Positions 23,613 through 31,876 of a stretch of DNA of 42,086 nucleotides are shown piece by piece (position 1 is the first letter of the stretch; each line of letters opens with the position of its first letter). Source of the DNA: JANRKF01 sp033763575. Lineage in GTDB: Bacteria > Pseudomonadota > Alphaproteobacteria > Rickettsiales > SXRF01. The notes beneath the pieces were generated by a model. It did not search any database, had not been told where the DNA came from, and saw only the letters and a program-made list of their open reading frames with translations. A program made the position numbers and the translations under genes. The DNA lies in NCBI GenBank assembly GCA_033763575.1, contig JANRKF010000001.1:1-42086 (forward strand). Reading direction: 5' to 3'.

Positions 23613-24987
23613 AACGTTCCTTTATCATGCTATAAACGGCGCGAATTCCCATGGCCTCCCCACCAACCAGGCGGCCGGGGCGGCTTTTCGGGTTCCACGC
23701 CATCATGTCGATGTGAATCCAGGGGGTTGTTCTACTCACAAACTCATTCAAATACAAGGCCGCAGTGATGGCGCCGCCATAACCCGAATCCGGATCGTTC
23801 GATAAATCGGCGTTCGGCGAATCGAGCTGGCTGCGATAGGCGCTATGGAGTGGCAGCCGCCACAGCGGGTCGTGTTTGCGCGTGCTGGCCTTGGAGAGTG
23901 ACTCAGCGAGTGCATCGTCATGCGTGAAGAATGCCGGGATGTCGGTGCCGAGGGCGACGCGGGCAGCACCCGTGAGTGTCGCGCAATCGATGAGCAGGTC
24001 GGGCTTGCCGCTATCGGCTTCGGTGAGCGCGTCGCATAAAATGAGTCGTCCTTCGGCATCGGTGTTGCCGATTTCGACGGTGATGCCTTTGCGTGTTTTG
24101 ATAATATCGAGCGGGCGCATGGCGTTTCCGGCGATGGCGTTTTCGACGATCGGCAGCAGCACGCGCAGCTCCACCGCAAGCCCGGTATCGATGATGGCTT
24201 TGGCCAGCGCCAGCACGTTTGCGGCACCGCCCATATCTTTTTTCATCAGCTTCATGCCTGCCGTATTTTTAATATCCAGCCCGCCGGAATCGAAGCACAC
24301 ACCCTTGCCGACCAGTGTGATTTTCGGCGCGCCTTTTTTCGGGAAATGAATATCGACGAGATGCGGTGGAACGGTGGCAGCCTTGCCCACCGTATAAATC
24401 ATCGGGTAGTTTGATTTGAGTAGTTGCTCGCCTTTGATGACGCGCACTTTGCCCTTGGCTTCCTGCGCCCATGCGACCGCTTCTTCTGCGAGCGCTTCCG
24501 GGTGCATGTCGCCCGCCGGGGTGTTGATGAGATCGCGTGCCCAGCAGATGCTTTCGGCCATCGCCTGCACATATTCCATGTCGGTGCCGGTGGGAGCCAC
24601 CAGCGTTGCGAAGGATTTCTTGCCTTCTTTATATTTCGTGAACTGGTAGGTGGAAAGCGCCCAGCCGAGCGCGAGGTCGGTGGCCTGAGCGGGGGTGAGT
24701 TTGGCGTCTATATCATAATGCGCCGTCGGCAACGCGGTGGCCAGATGGGCGATGCTCCACACGTTGAGCGGGGAGTCGACGCAGGCCACTACTTGCGTAA
24801 TTCCCCCGCTTGGGGCCGGAACCAGCGAAACATTGCCCGCGCTCGCCTTGAACTGGGTCGCTGCCAGCCACGCCCTGGTATGCGGCGGCTGCTTTTTCAA
24901 CCATGCCTCATATTGCGTGTCGGAAAGCAGGATAATCGGTGTTACGGATTGCTTGGATTTCTCGGTCAGGTAGAAAGACTGCGGCAT
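23599..24987 (-). CDS. pepA: Leucyl aminopeptidase family protein (M17)
   Basis: This cytoplasmic metallo-aminopeptidase removes N-terminal residues from peptides. The 462-residue protein has a divergent N-terminal domain (1-160) and the conserved M17 catalytic domain. The latter holds VGKGVCFDSGGLDIKNTAGM, KKDMGGAA and the signature NTDAEGRLILCDAL, covering the metal ligands (Lys, Asp, Glu) and catalytic Arg. Start ATG 24987 (MPQSFYL) is favoured; the frame is open 24 codons further without family character. It is divergent from the nucleotidyltransferase, with 50 bp between starts. Confidence 0.93.
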   Translation of the reverse strand: MPQSFYLTEKSKQSVTPIILLSDTQYEAWLKKQPPHTRAWLAATQFKASAGNVSLVPAPSGGITQVVACVDSPLNVWSIAHLATALPTAHYDIDAKLTPAQATDLALGWALSTYQFTKYKEGKKSFATLVAPTGTDMEYVQAMAESICWARDLINTPAGDMHPEALAEEAVAWAQEAKGKVRVIKGEQLLKSNYPMIYTVGKAATVPPHLVDIHFPKKGAPKITLVGKGVCFDSGGLDIKNTAGMKLMKKDMGGAANVLALAKAIIDTGLAVELRVLLPIVENAIAGNAMRPLDIIKTRKGITVEIGNTDAEGRLILCDALTEADSGKPDLLIDCATLTGAARVALGTDIPAFFTHDDALAESLSKASTRKHDPLWRLPLHSAYRSQLDSPNADLSNDPDSGYGGAITAALYLNEFVSRTTPWIHIDMMAWNPKSRPGRLVGGEAMGIRAVYSMIKERYGKR

Positions 24988-25037
24988 ATTTCGCTTGCGG
25001 TATGATATTGGGGTAATGTAAATACGAGTTGTAACAA

Positions 25038-25757
25038 ATGGATGCAACCATGCAAGCAATCATTCTCGCGGGAGGATTCGGTACGCGACTGCAACCGGTC
25101 GTTCCGCACGTGCCGAAGCCGATGGCGCCGGTCGGCGATGAGCCGTTCCTCGTGTCGCTGCTCCGCTACATGCACACGCAGGGGGTGCGCGAGGTGGTAT
25201 TCGCGCTACATCACCAGGCGTGGATGATACGTGATTATTTCGGTGAGCGTTTCGCCGGGATGGATATTCAATACAGCATCGAAGGCACGCCGCTGGGCAC
25301 CGGCGGGGCCATCAAAAGAGCATTGCCGATGCTGCGCCGCCACACGCCGACCTTTGTCGCCAACGGCGATTCGCTGGTGATGCTCAACTACCGCGAGATG
25401 CTGTCCCGGCACAACGCGTCTGGCGCGCCCATCACCCTTGCGTCGGTGCTGATGCCTGTCACCCATCGCTATAGCAGGCTTACCAGTGAGGGCGGGCGCA
25501 TCACACGCTATGAATTGTTGGGCGACGGCAATCCGGGGGCGATCAGCGCCGGTTTTTATGTGGTGAATCCGGATATTTTCGTGCCGCATGCGCTGCCGGA
25601 AGTATTTTCCATCGAGCGCGATTTCCTCGCTGTGCATACGCCGACATTGCGGCCCGCGATGTTCGAGCATGTCGAATATTTCATCGATATCGGCATTCCG
25701 GTCGATTACCAGCGGGCGCAGCTGGAGGTACATCATCGCCTGAGGCGCGCCGCGTGA
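25038..25757 (+). CDS. Sugar-phosphate nucleotidyltransferase (HddC-like)
   Basis: The 239-residue protein has the nucleotidyltransferase fold: IILAGGFGTRLQPVVPHVPKPMAPVGDEP at the N-terminus, PLGTGGAIKRAL and VANGDS metal-binding segment. Next to a heptose-bisphosphate phosphatase-like gene, it most likely activates D-glycero-D-manno-heptose-1-phosphate (HddC type, GDP) for surface polysaccharide. Nucleotide specificity cannot be told from sequence. A second ATG (25050) is an alternative start. Its stop overlaps gmhB by one base. Confidence 0.8.
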   Translation: MDATMQAIILAGGFGTRLQPVVPHVPKPMAPVGDEPFLVSLLRYMHTQGVREVVFALHHQAWMIRDYFGERFAGMDIQYSIEGTPLGTGGAIKRALPMLRRHTPTFVANGDSLVMLNYREMLSRHNASGAPITLASVLMPVTHRYSRLTSEGGRITRYELLGDGNPGAISAGFYVVNPDIFVPHALPEVFSIERDFLAVHTPTLRPAMFEHVEYFIDIGIPVDYQRAQLEVHHRLRRAA

Positions 25758-26215
25758 TGGAGAGAGCATTATTCCTCGACCGCGACGGGGTGGTGAACGT
25801 CGAGATCGATTACGCCTACCTGCCCGCACAGATCACCTTCATGCCCGGCATTTTTGAGCTGTGCCGCCGTGCGCATGCGGCGGGCGAAAAAATCATCATC
25901 GTCACCAATCAGTCGGGCATCGGGCGCGGTTTTTACAGCGAGGCCGATTTCCACGCGCTGATGGCATGGATGAAAGAAAAATTCACCGAAGAAGGCGCGC
26001 CGCTTACCGCCTATTACTTCTGTCCGCACCTGCCGGAGGATGGCTGCGCATGCCGCAAGCCGAAGCCGGGGATGATAGTGCAGGCGGCCAAAGACTGGAA
26101 TATCGATCTTGGAAATTCGCGCCTGCTGGGTGATAAACAGAGCGATATCGAGGCGGGCACGGCGGCGGGTATTATCGATTGTTGCCTAGTCGAGGGGCGT
26201 CTCCCGCTCGAATAA
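25757..26215 (+). CDS. gmhB: D-glycero-D-manno-heptose bisphosphate phosphatase-like HAD hydrolase
   Basis: The 152-residue HAD phosphatase has DxD motif ALFLDRDGVVN, motif II IVTNQSGIGRG and motif IV LLGDKQSDIEAG. The CPHLPEDGCACRKPKPGM segment supplies the structural zinc ligands typical of GmhB. It is slightly shorter than E. coli GmhB (about 190). Starts are GTG 25754 or ATG 25757; the latter forms TGATG with the upstream stop. Its 3' end overlaps the convergent recG end by 30 bp. With HddC it fits the heptose branch of LPS or S-layer glycan synthesis. Confidence 0.87.
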   Translation: MERALFLDRDGVVNVEIDYAYLPAQITFMPGIFELCRRAHAAGEKIIIVTNQSGIGRGFYSEADFHALMAWMKEKFTEEGAPLTAYYFCPHLPEDGCACRKPKPGMIVQAAKDWNIDLGNSRLLGDKQSDIEAGTAAGIIDCCLVEGRLPLE

Positions 26216-28423
26216 TTGCAGCAGCAGTTGCGCCGCTTTGCCGCGCTCGCCGGAAAGTTCCGGATCATGCTCCAGCAGCGTTTTCGCTTCGTCACGCCCG
26301 CTTGCAATCAACGCATGGTGCAGGGCGATATCGACGAACACCGTCTGCATCGCCCCGCTTTGCCGCAGCCCCAGCAGCTCGCCGCCGCCGCGCAATTTCA
26401 AATCCTCCTCGGCGATTTTGAAACCGTCCTCGGTGGCGCGAAGAATGCAGAGGCGTTCTAACGCGCCAGAGGTTGGATGATAGATGTTAGATGATAGAGA
26501 GGATTCTCCATCATCCATCATCCAGCATCTATCATCTGCGAGCAGCACGCAGGCGCTTTCCTTCTCGCCGCGCCCGACGCGCCCGCGCAGCTGGTGCAGT
26601 TGCGACAGCCCGAAGCGTTCGGCCTGTTCGATGACGATGATGGTGGCGTCTTGCACATCGACGCCGACTTCGACGACGGTGGTGGCGACCAGCAATGTGG
26701 TGGCGCCGCTTGCGAATTGTTGCATTGCTTCGTTGCGAAGCTCGGCTTTCATCTGCCCATGCACCAGCCCGACGATATTGCCAAAACGGGCGGAGAATTC
26801 ACGGTGGCGTGTCTGCACCGCCGCTATATCACTATCCCCGCCGAATGGCGGGGTCCGGTATTCTGTCATTCCGGGCGCTAACGAGAAATCTTTGCGAGTA
26901 TCCCTCATATAATGTTCGGGAATACGACCAGACCCCGCAACAACTGCGGGGTTATCAACCAGCGGGCATATCCAGTAGGCTTTCTCGCCCCGGTCGAGCG
27001 CGGCTTTTAGCCGTGTCAGCACCTCTTCGGTGCGGCTGCGCGGGATGATGCGGGTGGTGATCGGTTTGCGGTTTTTCGGTTTTTCGGTAAGCAGCGAGCA
27101 TTCCATATCGCCGTAGATCATCATGGTGAGCGATCGCGGGATCGGCGTGGCGGTCATGTGCAGCAGGTGCGGCGCGTCGCCCTTTTGCGAAAGCGCCATG
27201 CGCTGGGCGACGCCGAAGCGGTGCTGCTCGTCGATGACGGCCAGCGACAGCTTATTAAACTCGACCTTGTCCTGGAACAGCGCATGGGTGCCGATGACGA
27301 TCTTCGCCTCGCCGGAAGCGATTTTTTCGAGTACGGCGGCGCGCTCCTTGCCCTTCACGCTGCCGGTGAGAAGCACTGCATTATCTGCGAGTTTGGAAAT
27401 CACCTCATAATGCTGCCGCGCAATCAGTTCGGTGGGGGCCATGAAGGCGCTTTGCAGTTTTTGCTCGGCGGCCTGTAACATCGCCAGCAGTGCTACGATG
27501 GTTTTGCCGCTGCCGACATCGCCCTGCAGCAGCCGCGCCATGCGTTTTCCGGAGGCCAGGTCGTGCCTGATGTCGGCCAGCACCTGTTCCTGTCCGCGTG
27601 TGAGCCGGTAGGGCAGGGTGCGGATCAGCGGTTCGGTGAGTGTGCCGTCGCCGGTAATCACAACGCCTTCCTGCTGCTGCATTTTGCGGCGAAGCAGTGC
27701 CAGTTGCAGTTGATGGGCGAGGATTTCGTCCTGCACCAGCCGCAGTTTGGCGGGGTGATCCGGGGCCAACGCATTTTCGCCTTCGGGGTGGTGCAGTTGC
27801 AGCAGGGCCTGTTTAAAAGAGATCGCTGGCTTAGGCTCGCGCCATTCCGGCAGTTCCGGCAATTTTTCCAGCGCCTGCTCCACCAGCTTGGCGATGCGGC
27901 GCGAGGTGAGGCCTATGGTCAGCGGGTACACCGGCTCGGTTTTCTGCACCTCGGCCAGTTGCGAAACGGGCAGGATGATATCCGGGTGCGGCATCTGCAA
28001 TTGGTAATCGAAGCGTTCGATCCTGCCGCTGATGACCCGTTGCTGGCCGACGGGCAGTGCCTGCTTGATATAATCCTCGCGGGCATTGAAAAATACCAGC
28101 GTGATGTCGCCGCTATCGTTGCTGCACACCACTTTATAGGGTTTTTTGCTATAGCGTGAATTCTTGGGTGCAAGATGTTCCTCCACCGTCACCACGAAGG
28201 TCGCCACCGCTCCGTCCGGCGCTTCGGCGAGCGGGAAGGTCTGCCTCCGGTCGATCATGCCGGTCGGTAAATGGAAGAGTAGATCGCGGACGATGGGCAG
28301 GCCGCCGCCGTCACGCTGGGTGGCCTGTGGCAAGAGCCGCATCAGCGCTTCCGACGCGCTGCTGCCCACACCTTTGATGTGGGAGACGGGAGCGAATAAA
28401 GGATAAAGAAGGGGATCGCGCAT
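26186..28423 (-). CDS. recG: ATP-dependent DNA helicase RecG, with two in-frame repeat insertions
   Basis: RecG remodels stalled forks and Holliday junctions. The 745-residue protein has the wedge domain (about 60-190) and SF2 helicase domains: GDVGSGKT, DEQHRFG, TATPIPRS, QLRGRVGR and the C-terminal LRGGGELLGLRQSG. Two segments look foreign to the family. Residues about 491-530 (after AYWICPLV) are encoded by the two-hairpin element at 26836-26952. Residues about 629-651 (after CVLLA) are encoded by the heptamer palindrome at 26473-26535. Both keep frame and lie at loops between helicase motifs. Catalytic motifs are intact, so it is probably functional. Confidence 0.93.
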   Translation of the reverse strand: MRDPLLYPLFAPVSHIKGVGSSASEALMRLLPQATQRDGGGLPIVRDLLFHLPTGMIDRRQTFPLAEAPDGAVATFVVTVEEHLAPKNSRYSKKPYKVVCSNDSGDITLVFFNAREDYIKQALPVGQQRVISGRIERFDYQLQMPHPDIILPVSQLAEVQKTEPVYPLTIGLTSRRIAKLVEQALEKLPELPEWREPKPAISFKQALLQLHHPEGENALAPDHPAKLRLVQDEILAHQLQLALLRRKMQQQEGVVITGDGTLTEPLIRTLPYRLTRGQEQVLADIRHDLASGKRMARLLQGDVGSGKTIVALLAMLQAAEQKLQSAFMAPTELIARQHYEVISKLADNAVLLTGSVKGKERAAVLEKIASGEAKIVIGTHALFQDKVEFNKLSLAVIDEQHRFGVAQRMALSQKGDAPHLLHMTATPIPRSLTMMIYGDMECSLLTEKPKNRKPITTRIIPRSRTEEVLTRLKAALDRGEKAYWICPLVDNPAVVAGSGRIPEHYMRDTRKDFSLAPGMTEYRTPPFGGDSDIAAVQTRHREFSARFGNIVGLVHGQMKAELRNEAMQQFASGATTLLVATTVVEVGVDVQDATIIVIEQAERFGLSQLHQLRGRVGRGEKESACVLLADDRCWMMDDGESSLSSNIYHPTSGALERLCILRATEDGFKIAEEDLKLRGGGELLGLRQSGAMQTVFVDIALHHALIASGRDEAKTLLEHDPELSGERGKAAQLLLQLFERETPLD
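26473..26535. repeat. Heptamer palindrome inside recG
   Basis: Nine consecutive 7-bp units, 63 bp or 21 codons. Left arm TTGGATG, ATAGATG, TTAGATG and ATAGAGA; centre GGATTCT; right arm CCATCAT twice, CCAGCAT and CTATCAT. On the recG strand it encodes the segment around DDRCWMMDDGE and SNIYHPTS. A closely similar element in mfd (35315-35390) is read in the matching frame and gives nearly the same peptide. Confidence 0.88.
26836..26952. repeat. Two-hairpin palindromic element inside recG
   Basis: Hairpin CCCCGCC/GGCGGGG (26836-26853) and hairpin CCCCGCA/TGCGGGG (26933-26951) flank a ~79-bp linker. Ends match the element at 16072-16185. It adds about 39 codons in frame between two helicase motifs of RecG. 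Confidence 0.82.
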
Positions 28424-28449
28424 AATGCGTGGACTATAATCAAAAAAAA

Positions 28450-28477
28450 CCCACGTGCCAAATATTTGGCACGTGGG
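28450..28477 (-). terminator. Intrinsic terminator of the curlin gene
   Basis: A 28-bp perfect palindrome (stem of CCCACGTGCCAAA and its complement), followed on the minus strand by eight T (28442-28449). It sits 30 bp past the curlin stop and before recG, so it insulates recG from curlin transcription. Being symmetric, the stem could also form on the plus strand, but no T-run lies on that side. Confidence 0.9.
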
Positions 28478-28506
28478 TCGGGGAGAACCGGGTATCCGCT
28501 AGGTAA

Positions 28507-29763
28507 TTAGCGGGTAACGGTGATCGAAGAGTAGGCCGGTTGAACTACAGAGTAGGTCTGGCCGGAAGTCGTTGGCGAGAAAGTCACCGCTGCGCGGCTT
28601 GCATAACCTTGCGTCACGTTTACAGCGTTGTAGTTGCCCGCCTGGGTGATGTTCGCCTGAGCGTAGTTGCTGTTCTGCGTAAGCGTCGTGCTGTTGCTGA
28701 AGCCGGAATCGGTGATCTGGCCGGTGTTGCCAAAGCCTTTCTGGATGATCGCTGCGCGTGCGCTGCCCTGACCGGACACGTTGATCGCAGCGTTGTTCGC
28801 GCCGGAGACCAAGTAGCCGGTTTGCTGGATCGTGGCGTTCGAGTAGTTGCTGAGCAGGTTGATTTCAGCGGTATCGTAGCCACCGTTCGAAGTGACCGAT
28901 GCGGTGTTCTGCGTACCGTTGATTTTGATCGCAGCTTTGCTGTTATAGCCATAGGTTTGGGCTACGGAAGCGGAGTTGCTGTTGCCAATGACCGACACGG
29001 TAGCTTTGGCGCCAGTCGTGTTGTTTTGTGCAATATCAACCTTGTTGTTGCCGGCGCTGGAACCTTGCGAGCCGATATTCACCGACGCTTGGTTGTTAAC
29101 ACCTACTTGCGACACGGAAACGGCGTTGTCATTACCGCTTACATAGGCGGTCGCTTTGTTGGAGTTGCCGCCTTGAACGCTGTTCACGCTGTTGCCGTAA
29201 CCGAATACCGTAGGCGCGCTGAAGCTGTTGTTGAAGCCGCTTTGTTTAGCGCTGACGAAGTTGCCACCGCCATTTTGCGCCACGTTTACCGAGTTGACGT
29301 CACCGGTTTGCTGCACGGTGATGCCGTTATCGTTGCCGATTTGCGAGGTGGTTGCGGTGTTGGCATCATCGATCTGCGTGCTGGCTACAGTGTTGCCATA
29401 ACCTTGTTGTTTAACAACATTCAGGCTGTTGGAGAAGCCTTGTTGGGTCGCCTGGATCGTGTTGTCACCACCGTTTTGCGAGAAAGCGATGCTGTTGCTG
29501 TTGCCGTATTTCTGGGTCAGCGACACAACGTTCTGGTTGCCGAACTGGGTGCCCGACACGCGGTTGTATAAACCGTTCTGGTTCACCGTTGCGATGTTGG
29601 GGGCGGCAGAAGGGATGCCGGCGTTGTTATAAACTTGTTGAATGGATACGCTATTAGTGCGGCTAGTCTGGTTGATGGTCTGGGAGTCTGCCAGTGCCGC
29701 GCCCGCTGTTGCCAGCGTCAGGACGGTAGAGGTCAGAGCGATTGAAATAAAAGAGGCTTTCAT
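28507..29763 (-). CDS. csgA: Curlin-like repeat protein (CsgA family), extended form
   Basis: This is a probable amyloid fibre subunit secreted through CsgG. The 418-residue protein has a signal peptide (1-25, cleavage after ALA-D). A long series of imperfect ~20-residue units follows, rich in Asn, Gln, Gly, Ser and Ala with the GN-x-N/Q-x-G pattern (GNSNSIAFSQNGGDN, GNDNAVSVSQVGVNN). E. coli CsgA has five units in 151 residues; this protein is nearly three times longer. AAAGGA lies 8 nt before ATG 29763. It is divergent from csgF-csgG. No csgB-, csgE- or csgC-like gene is adjacent. Confidence 0.88.
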   Translation of the reverse strand: MKASFISIALTSTVLTLATAGAALADSQTINQTSRTNSVSIQQVYNNAGIPSAAPNIATVNQNGLYNRVSGTQFGNQNVVSLTQKYGNSNSIAFSQNGGDNTIQATQQGFSNSLNVVKQQGYGNTVASTQIDDANTATTSQIGNDNGITVQQTGDVNSVNVAQNGGGNFVSAKQSGFNNSFSAPTVFGYGNSVNSVQGGNSNKATAYVSGNDNAVSVSQVGVNNQASVNIGSQGSSAGNNKVDIAQNNTTGAKATVSVIGNSNSASVAQTYGYNSKAAIKINGTQNTASVTSNGGYDTAEINLLSNYSNATIQQTGYLVSGANNAAINVSGQGSARAAIIQKGFGNTGQITDSGFSNSTTLTQNSNYAQANITQAGNYNAVNVTQGYASRAAVTFSPTTSGQTYSVVQPAYSSITVTR

Positions 29764-30115
29764 AGTGTAATTCCTTTTGGGTTAAAGTTCGGCACGGTTA
29801 AAACCAATTTTCGCAACCCTGTATTTTATACCGTTGCAAAAACCTTAAAGATGTTTCTATAGTAAATTTAAATTAAACACAATACATTTTTAACAAAAAA
29901 TAAACTTTTATTGAGTAATCATTAAAAATTAGAGGGCTTATCAATAAACAAAACAATACATCATTGAAATTGTTTGATATTTTTATTCCCTTGATAATTT
30001 TCTCAGGGGTGTTATGGGGTGGTTGCAAAAAAACCATTGCAAATAAAGTAAATTTAATGTTAATATCCATCAACCATTGCACTCAAAACGATATGGCTGA
30101 TGAGGTAAACGCCTA
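29764..30115. promoter_or_regulatory. AT-rich divergent regulatory region between csgA and csgF
   Basis: About 390 bp separate the two curli units, and the region is strikingly AT-rich. AACCATTGCA occurs twice, 40 bp apart (30032-30041 and 30072-30081). Related TTGCAA sites are at about 29833 and 30021. On the minus strand, TATAAA (29824-29829) is a possible -10 for csgA, but I see no good -35 at the right spacing. Open frames here are short and have no coding character. Confidence 0.5.
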
Positions 30116-30154
30116 TTAATGCTGATTTAATCGTTTTGGGGTAAAATTTATAAT
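30116..30154 (+). promoter_or_regulatory. CtrA-type box and -10 of csgF
   Basis: An exact TTAA-N7-TTAA sits at 30116-30130, and TATAAT at 30149-30154. Taking a start near 30161, the box spans about -45 to -31, the position used in CtrA-activated promoters, where the box covers the -35 region. The ordinary -35 is poor (TTTAAT), as expected for an activator-dependent promoter. The ATG at 30153 overlaps the -10, which supports the later ATG at 30171. Confidence 0.6.
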
Positions 30155-30170
30155 GAGGAAAGGTTTTGTG

Positions 30171-30608
30171 ATGAAAACTCTCTCGCGTCAATATTACACA
30201 CATTATATAAGGGCATTGACGGCGGCGCTGTGCTGCTCCACCGCCATTGCCGGATCGGCCTCAGCCAGCACGCTGGTATTCGAAGGCAACAACGGCGCCA
30301 TTTTCAATACCGCGCCCCCTTCCGGCCAGGCGCTGATGCTGGCCAGCACCAACAAGCCGAAGAACGATCCGCGTGCCGGCTCTTCGACGATCCCGACCAC
30401 CTCGTCGGGCGAACTGGTGCAGCAATCGGTGCTGAACCAGATCAGCAACGAAATCAACCAGCAGATTTTCAACTCGTCGAATGCGTCGGGCACGTTTGAT
30501 CTGGGCAACAGCCGCACTATTTCCTATGTGCGCACCGGCGGCAATATCGTCATTACGATTTTTGACCCGTCAAAAGGCCCCACCGTCATCACCGTTCCCG
30601 ACGTTTAG
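30171..30608 (+). CDS. csgF: Curli assembly protein CsgF
   Basis: CsgF couples curlin nucleation to the CsgG pore at the cell surface. The 145-residue protein has a signal peptide (about 1-33, cleavage after ASA). The mature protein carries the family C-terminal pattern: SVLNQISNEINQQIF, then SGTFDLGNSRTISYVRTGGNIVITI and a final VITVPD. ATG 30171 is preferred over ATG 30153 because AGGAAAGG precedes it and because 30153 lies inside the -10. csgG follows 32 bp downstream. Confidence 0.9.
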   Translation: MKTLSRQYYTHYIRALTAALCCSTAIAGSASASTLVFEGNNGAIFNTAPPSGQALMLASTNKPKNDPRAGSSTIPTTSSGELVQQSVLNQISNEINQQIFNSSNASGTFDLGNSRTISYVRTGGNIVITIFDPSKGPTVITVPDV

Positions 30609-30640
30609 TCGTAAACCCAAGAAAGCACCGCAGCACCCTT

Positions 30641-31729
30641 ATGACCCTTGTATCCAGCGCGCACATGACCACCAAAGCCGTTTTATCCGCCTGCATGTGC
30701 CTGTTGCTTGCGGGATGCGGGGATATGTCGTCGGCCCAGAAGTTTTTTGATGACAGCCCGCTGGCCTCGGAAGCGGAAGTGACCGATACGACCCCGGCGG
30801 GCCGAAGGCTGAACGCGCTTCCGGCGCCGACGGAGAAGATCGCGGTGGCGGTGTATGATTTCCAGGACCAGACCGGACAATTTAAATATAACGGTAAGTT
30901 CACCGATTATTCGAGCGCGGTGACCAAGGGCGGCGATGCAATTCTGACCAAGGCGCTGCTCGATGCCGGTAATTCGCAATGGTTCATGGTGGCCGAGCGC
31001 GGCAACATCCAGCAACTGCTGCAGGAGCGCCAGATCATCAAGATGATGCGCGGTGAATATGGCGATCCGAATAATCAGATGCCAGCGCTGCCGCCGCTCG
31101 TATATGCGGGCATGATGATCAGCGGTGGCATCGTTTCCTATGATTCCAACATCATCACCGGCGGGGCCGGGGCCATTTACCTTGGCATCGGCGCCAGCTC
31201 TAAATACCATCAGGATATCGTGACCATCTATCTGCGCGCCACCAGCATCAAAACCGGCGAGGTGCTGCTCTCGGTGACCAGCTCCAAAACCATCTACTCC
31301 ACCGAGCTGGATTCCAACGTGCTCAAATATATCACCTTCGACCGGTTGCTTCAGGCCGAAGTCGGGTTCACCGTGAACGAGCCGACGCAGCTTGGCGTGC
31401 GTCAGGCGATTGAAAGCGGCGTCTACTCGCTGATTATGGAAGGCGCGCTCAGGAATCTGTGGAGCTTTAACGATCCGGCATCCGGGCAGAAGGCGATCGA
31501 GGACTATCTTGCGCGTCGTGACGGCCCGCCCAAGGCGGGGACTGCTGCGGTGCCTGCCGCCGAGCAGCCTGCCCCTGTCGAACCTGCGGTAGAAAGAATT
31601 GTGCAGCCCGCGCCGGTGGTGCAAGAGCCGGAGCCGCAGCCTGAACCCGTGGCCCAACCGGAGCCGCAGGCCGATCCGAACGCGCCCGTTTACAAGCCGG
31701 TGGATTACCTTTTCAATTATAGCCCTTAA
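30641..31729 (+). CDS. csgG: Curli secretion channel lipoprotein CsgG (CsgG/HfaB family)
   Basis: CsgG is the nonameric outer-membrane pore through which curlin passes. The 362-residue protein has lipobox LLLAGC (Cys26), then the CsgG core: KIAVAVYDFQDQTGQ, FMVAERGNIQQLLQERQII, GGIVSYDSNIITGGAGA, YLRATSIKTGEVLLSV and the C-terminal ALRNLWSF helix. A Pro/Glu/Ala/Gln-rich tail (about 297-348) is extra to the E. coli protein and may reach the cell wall or partners. A second ATG at codon 9 is an alternative start. The stop codon lies in the left arm of an 18-bp inverted repeat. Confidence 0.93.
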   Translation: MTLVSSAHMTTKAVLSACMCLLLAGCGDMSSAQKFFDDSPLASEAEVTDTTPAGRRLNALPAPTEKIAVAVYDFQDQTGQFKYNGKFTDYSSAVTKGGDAILTKALLDAGNSQWFMVAERGNIQQLLQERQIIKMMRGEYGDPNNQMPALPPLVYAGMMISGGIVSYDSNIITGGAGAIYLGIGASSKYHQDIVTIYLRATSIKTGEVLLSVTSSKTIYSTELDSNVLKYITFDRLLQAEVGFTVNEPTQLGVRQAIESGVYSLIMEGALRNLWSFNDPASGQKAIEDYLARRDGPPKAGTAAVPAAEQPAPVEPAVERIVQPAPVVQEPEPQPEPVAQPEPQADPNAPVYKPVDYLFNYSP

Positions 31730-31876
31730 CGAAAAATTGGTCATAAAAAAATTAGGCACGAAGTGCCCTCACCCTGACCCTCTCCCAGAGGGAGAGGGAA
31801 TGAGCACCTTCTCCCTCTGGGAGAAGGGCGGCGATAGCCTGGATGAGGGCTGACTACCTTTTCGTTAAGGGCTATA
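31718..31876. repeat. Nested palindromic element at the csgG 3' end
   Basis: An 18-bp perfect inverted repeat (31718-31735 with 31859-31876) encloses a CCCTCTCCC-type palindrome. Inside are CTCCCAGAGGGAG (about 31784-31796) and CTCCCTCTGGGAG (about 31811-31823), plus matching GCCCTCA/TGAGGGC ends. The left outer arm includes the csgG stop codon. It may act as a terminator, but there is no long T-run after the last stem. The inner part is of the same general type as the element in flhF. Confidence 0.8.

Noticed and set aside
28540..29571. Plus-strand open frame opposite the curlin gene
   Set aside because: Its regular repeats are the antisense of the curlin units; the minus-strand gene has a signal peptide, ribosome-binding site and terminator.
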